Assembly: GCA_049323915.1 (NCBI GenBank)
Contig: JBMOPC010000069.1
Span: 1-64,000, forward strand
DNA length: 64,000 nt
Source of the DNA: BRHc4a sp049323915
Lineage (GTDB): Bacteria; Bacillota; Desulfotomaculia; Desulfotomaculales; Desulfocucumaceae
Direction of reading: 5' to 3'
Of the stretch, positions 61,288-64,000 are shown one piece after another (within the stretch, counting starts at the first letter, position 1; every line of letters begins with the position of its first letter). A program made the translations under genes and the position numbers. The notes beneath the pieces were generated by a model. It was given only the letters and a program-made list of their open reading frames with translations. It was not told the origin of the DNA and made no database searches.

Positions 61288-61899
61288 ATGTGCATGGAAA
61301 AAACCCCGTGGGAGAGGGCCGTGGAATTTCACGGACACTTATGCCCCGGGCTGGCGGTGGGCTACCGGGTGGCTCAAATTGCGCTGAGGGACCTGAAGGA
61401 GTTGCGCTCTCCAGACGAAGAGCTGGTTGCAGTGGTGGAAAATGACGCCTGCGGTGTGGACGCCATTATGCTTTTGACGGGCTGCACTCTTGGAAAAGGC
61501 AATTTGATCTACCGGGATTACGGCAAACAGGTGTATACCTTCGGCAGCCGGAACAGCGGCCGGGCGCTGAGAATCTCGGTAAACGGGGAAGTTTTGCACA
61601 AACAGGATGAGGCGATGATTGAACTGAGGAAGCAGGTTTTCGGCGGAACCGCCACGCCGGAACAGAAAAAACAGTTTTTTGAACACCAGGCCCGGAGAAC
61701 GGATCAGATTCTGAATATGCCGGAAGAGGACTTCTGTAAAATAGAACAAATTGATTTTAAGTTTCCCGTCAAGGCAAGAATTTTCGACTCAGTGCGGTGT
61801 GCCGGATGCGGAGAATACGTGATGGAGGCCCGGGCCAGGGTAAAAGGCGGCCAGCCGGTTTGTATCCCCTGTTCCGACGATTATAACAGGGGATGGTAA
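61288..61899 (+). CDS. FmdE-family protein with zinc-finger tail (203 aa)
   Basis: The protein starts with the FmdE hallmark FHGHLCPGLAVGYRVA (residues 14-29), then VENDACGVDAIMLLTGCTLGKGNL and, at the C terminus, a treble-clef type zinc finger CAGCGEYV ... CIPC. FmdE was named after a formylmethanofuran dehydrogenase-linked protein, but most members have no defined role and stand near metal or molybdate transport genes. It lies 48 bases after the ATPase as the last gene of the importer operon, which points to handling of the imported ligand. Conserved His and Cys could bind a metal. Confidence 0.88.
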   Translation: MCMEKTPWERAVEFHGHLCPGLAVGYRVAQIALRDLKELRSPDEELVAVVENDACGVDAIMLLTGCTLGKGNLIYRDYGKQVYTFGSRNSGRALRISVNGEVLHKQDEAMIELRKQVFGGTATPEQKKQFFEHQARRTDQILNMPEEDFCKIEQIDFKFPVKARIFDSVRCAGCGEYVMEARARVKGGQPVCIPCSDDYNRGW

Positions 61900-61938
61900 A
61901 AGCACAGAGCTTTTTTGTACTGGTTGCATGGCATAACA

Positions 61939-61973
61939 CCGGGGACGGATTCTTTACGTGAAGCCGCCCCCGG
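61939..61973 (+). terminator. Possible terminator hairpin after the importer operon
   Basis: CCGGGGACGG and CCGCCCCCGG pair with one mismatch, 40 bases after the FmdE stop. No T-run follows, so the call is weak. Confidence 0.4.
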
Positions 61974-62016
61974 CTTCCAATTCCCAGTTCACAAACAAGC
62001 TGTCAACCGCCGGCCA

Positions 62017-62345
62017 TCAGTCCGTCAGCAATAAATCACGCAGAGAATTACGCAAAAAGTACTGCATATCAAGATATGTATCCCAGATTTTCTCTACCCA
62101 GTCATAGCGCACCTCTTCGTCGCGACAGAAAAGCACTCTGCCGTCGCTGGCCGAGTGGCACAATGGTATAGGCGCATAATTTAACACTTTTACATCTGTA
62201 AGAAATGGCAATTCCTTTTCCAACTCAATTTCCAGGGAGATCTGGTAATCTAAAAACGATTGCCTGCCTAACCAGTCTTTTTTTTATAAATAAGCCGATG
62301 TCAACACTCTGTTTGGCAATTGGCCCCAGGTAATTCACTGCCCTG
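62017..62345 (-). pseudogene. Remnant of a MntA-like nucleotidyltransferase
   Basis: The 3' part reads YQISLEIELEKELPF, VKVLNYAPIPL, DGRVLFCRDEEVRYDW and YLDMQYF, the C-terminal half of minimal nucleotidyltransferases of the MntA (HEPN-MNT) kind. The preceding catalytic stretch (SVDIGLFIKK) is in another frame, separated by a shift in a run of eight A, and the N-terminal GSxAxG loop is degenerate (YLGPIAKQ). The last 68 codons remain open with a start-like ATG at 62223, but this is not a complete gene. Confidence 0.7.
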
Positions 62346-62476
62346 CGGATGGGACATGAAAAATAATCTTTTGTTTCGAAATACACCTGCGGAGATTAAA
62401 GGATTTCCCTTATCATGCCATAAATTGCTAAACACAACAAACCAAGGGCTTTTATTATTTTTTTATTAGCAGATAA
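62346..62476. other. AT-rich intergenic stretch
   Basis: It separates the nucleotidyltransferase remnant from the second FmdE gene and ends in a T-rich tract. Nothing recognisable is seen. Confidence 0.4.
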
Positions 62477-63466
62477 TCATATTACTTTTGCAACACATAC
62501 CTGGCACAATAACCCTTTTTTCCCCGGAATAGATTTCCTTACTGCCACTACTTCCCCACAACAAGAGCATTTGGTATAGTCACTACTGTTAATTACCTGC
62601 GGAGGGCGCAAGGAAACCTTTGATTTGGCAAATAAGTTTTCCTCATGAATGTTTAAAATCTCCGACACGGCTTTGTCAATCGACCGGTGATACTCCTCCA
62701 CTTCGGCAGAAACGGCCTGACCGGCCATAATTTTCTTTTCAATATCATTCGTATGGCTTAAATCAATAAGGGGGTTAGTCAGGGCCACCCGCAAGGCTTC
62801 CCCGGGTTCAGGACCACCATGAAAACGGCCAAAATAATAAACATGCTTGCCTGAATCATAAGCATAAAAGCTCTGGTTGCCCACGGTGCAACCCGTCATG
62901 TACTGCAGTGCATCTATGGCAGAGGACATGTTTTCGGCCAGGATAAAAAAATCACGGGCGTTATCCCGGGTCAGTCCCAGTTCATTTTGGGCAATCAACC
63001 CTGCCCGATACCCTACTGCCAGTTCAGGACACAGGTGACCGTGATAATGAACTATATTTAATAAAGGTAAAGGAACAAACAAACTGCTGCCGCCCTCCCG
63101 CAAAGAGAATGCGGTGTTACCGGAACTCTCAGGTAACAGAGGCAGATCCTGGCCAGAATCGGTCTTGGCGGGAGTATCGTAGTTAACCCGGTACTTTAAA
63201 ACCCACCTGCTTTTACAAAAGGTAGCAGTCTCTTGATCACGCACCATCGTCAGGTTAAAAACTCCTCCATCTGTCAGAACCAGGTAATTGAGGTGTCCTT
63301 CCTGCGTCTTGCTGACCAGAATTGGCTTCAGCACCTCGTAGTGCCTGTTGCGCCACTGAAATCCCAGGGGGGTCTGCTGGCGGTTATCGAACTGAACCGG
63401 CACTTCTTCCTGAATAATGGTAATGTGATCACTCTGTATTTTTGACATAATATCCCTGATATTCAC
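62477..63466 (-). CDS. FmdE-family protein with extra N-terminal domain (329 aa)
   Basis: A larger paralog of the protein at 61288. The first 150 residues are an extra domain of unknown type, beta-rich by appearance (ITIIQEEVPVQF, WRNRHYEVLKPILV). The FmdE part follows: VHYHGHLCPELAVGYRAG, NMSSAIDALQYMTGCTVGNQS and a C-terminal zinc finger CSCCGEVV...CQVC. GGGAGGG six bases before a GTG at 63466 sets the start; the open frame to 63532 reads through the hairpin at 63502. It lies just after a second binding-protein gene on the same strand. Confidence 0.85.
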   Translation of the reverse strand: MNIRDIMSKIQSDHITIIQEEVPVQFDNRQQTPLGFQWRNRHYEVLKPILVSKTQEGHLNYLVLTDGGVFNLTMVRDQETATFCKSRWVLKYRVNYDTPAKTDSGQDLPLLPESSGNTAFSLREGGSSLFVPLPLLNIVHYHGHLCPELAVGYRAGLIAQNELGLTRDNARDFFILAENMSSAIDALQYMTGCTVGNQSFYAYDSGKHVYYFGRFHGGPEPGEALRVALTNPLIDLSHTNDIEKKIMAGQAVSAEVEEYHRSIDKAVSEILNIHEENLFAKSKVSLRPPQVINSSDYTKCSCCGEVVAVRKSIPGKKGLLCQVCVAKVI

Positions 63467-63501
63467 GGGTATCCCTCCCAAGTTGAATTTTTGCCTACCC
63501 A

Positions 63502-63566
63502 AACAAAAACCACGAAATCGTCCTCTCCCCATGCTCCCGGCAAGGGTTTTCTGAAACCTTCGTGGT
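63502..63566 (-). promoter_or_regulatory. CCACGAAGG-arm hairpin between binding protein and FmdE gene
   Basis: On the minus strand ACCACGAAGGTT and TTTCGTGGT enclose 38 bases with AACCCTTGCCGGGAGC, and TTTTTGTTT follows. It lies 34 bases after the stop of the upstream gene and 36 bases before the FmdE start, so it may be terminator, leader element or both. Confidence 0.6.
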
Positions 63567-63599
63567 CAGAGTGAACCTGGCCCCATCCAGGGCCGCTTT

Positions 63600-64000
63600 T
63601 TATTTCCCGATCCAGGCTTTATCAAGACTTGGCTTGAAGAAAGGATCGAGTTTTAAATCGCGGATCTCTTTTCCGGTGGCGTACAGGCATACGTCGTGGT
63701 AAATCGGGCATAGAGGCACGTCCCGCGCCACTATCTGCTGCAGATCGCGGTAGTGCTGCTGCCTTTTCGCCGGGTCCCGCCCGGCGGCGGCCGCCTCCAC
63801 CAGCCTGTCTGCTTCCGGATTGCTGTAGCCGATGCCCCGCTGCACGTTCATCTGCCCCCTGGAATGGATCCAGCGGCCGAAGAAGAAGTCCGGGTCGCCG
63901 GTCATCAATGTATAGGGCGTTAAGGTGAGGTCATATTCGCCTTTTTCTACCGCCTCTTTCCAGGCGCCCGCCTCCAGCATCTTCAGATCCACCTCAAAGC
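63600..64000 (-). CDS. Partial Opp/Nik-type substrate-binding protein (C-terminal part)
   Basis: The frame is open to the right edge; only the last 133 residues are in view. KGEYDLTLTPYTLMTGDPDFFF and SNPEADRLVEAAAAGRDPAKRQQHY and VPLCPIYHDVCLYA are typical of the C-terminal end of family 5 binding proteins. It is a second binding protein of this family beside the one at 56109, on the opposite strand, and its stop is followed by a GC-rich stem (GCGGCCCTGG) and the hairpin at 63502. Confidence 0.85.
   Translation of the reverse strand, partial: FEVDLKMLEAGAWKEAVEKGEYDLTLTPYTLMTGDPDFFFGRWIHSRGQMNVQRGIGYSNPEADRLVEAAAAGRDPAKRQQHYRDLQQIVARDVPLCPIYHDVCLYATGKEIRDLKLDPFFKPSLDKAWIGK

Noticed and set aside
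1..64000. CRISPR arrays, insertion sequences, prophage, tRNA or rRNA genes
   Set aside because: I found no regularly spaced direct repeats, no transposase or integrase frame, no phage structural genes and no cloverleaf-like or rRNA sequence by reading; a tRNAscan or barrnap run would settle the RNA part.

Overview
The window reads as chromosome of an anaerobic, spore-former-type Firmicute of the Peptococcaceae / Desulfotomaculia kind (Pelotomaculum- or Desulfotomaculum-like). The reasons are Gram-positive style ribosome binding sites (AGGAGG), frequent TTG and GTG starts, an HdrABC-Flx electron-bifurcation operon, an ArgK/MeaB GTPase of the methylmalonyl-CoA pathway, a TatD-linked radical SAM protein, a TIGR04086 membrane protein and extracellular 'stalk' (copper amine oxidase N-domain) proteins. 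The species assignment is inference. I see no rRNA, tRNA, CRISPR array, prophage or insertion sequence.

Bases 1-9000 hold a redox block on the minus strand. It contains the start of a winged-helix protein, a Crp/Fnr regulator, a TatD-associated radical SAM protein and then hdrC-hdrB-hdrA-mvhD-flxC-flxB-flxA. Two genes of this operon, hdrA and mvhD, look broken but are best read as selenoprotein genes: each has one in-frame UGA at a conserved cysteine position, followed by a hairpin. The hdrA hairpin has the bulged U and GGU loop of a bacterial SECIS.

Bases 9284-28211 are mostly housekeeping genes: pssA-psd, a DinG-type helicase with exonuclease domain, two paralogous coiled-coil proteins around a small opposite gene, meaB, trxB, a complete branched-chain amino acid ABC transporter (livKHMGF), an MTAP-family phosphorylase, a methyltransferase, adk, a rubrerythrin-like protein and small proteins.

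Bases 28283-64000 form a large metal/tetrapyrrole block, almost all on the minus strand. From left to right it holds cbiM with a PDGLE partner (and a decayed DUF3842 gene), a BtuFCD-like uptake system with two stalk-BtuF fusions and a further stalk protein, a CobN-type chelatase, an ABC-2 exporter, ChlI and ChlD chelatase subunits, a second CobN, CbiC and a radical SAM/SPASM protein behind a cobalamin riboswitch. A second ABC-2 exporter with two permeases follows. On the plus strand lies an Opp/Nik-type importer (binding protein, two permeases, one double ATPase) ending in an FmdE-family protein. A nucleotidyltransferase remnant, a second FmdE protein and a truncated second binding protein close the window.

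Together the right half looks like a cobalamin-responsive locus that makes or remodels a metallated tetrapyrrole (or loads a metal into one), exports something through two ABC-2 systems and imports metal, corrinoid or a metal chelate through three uptake systems. Its actual product is not known from sequence. A family of short hairpins with a conserved CCACGAAGG arm recurs between the transcription units of this block.
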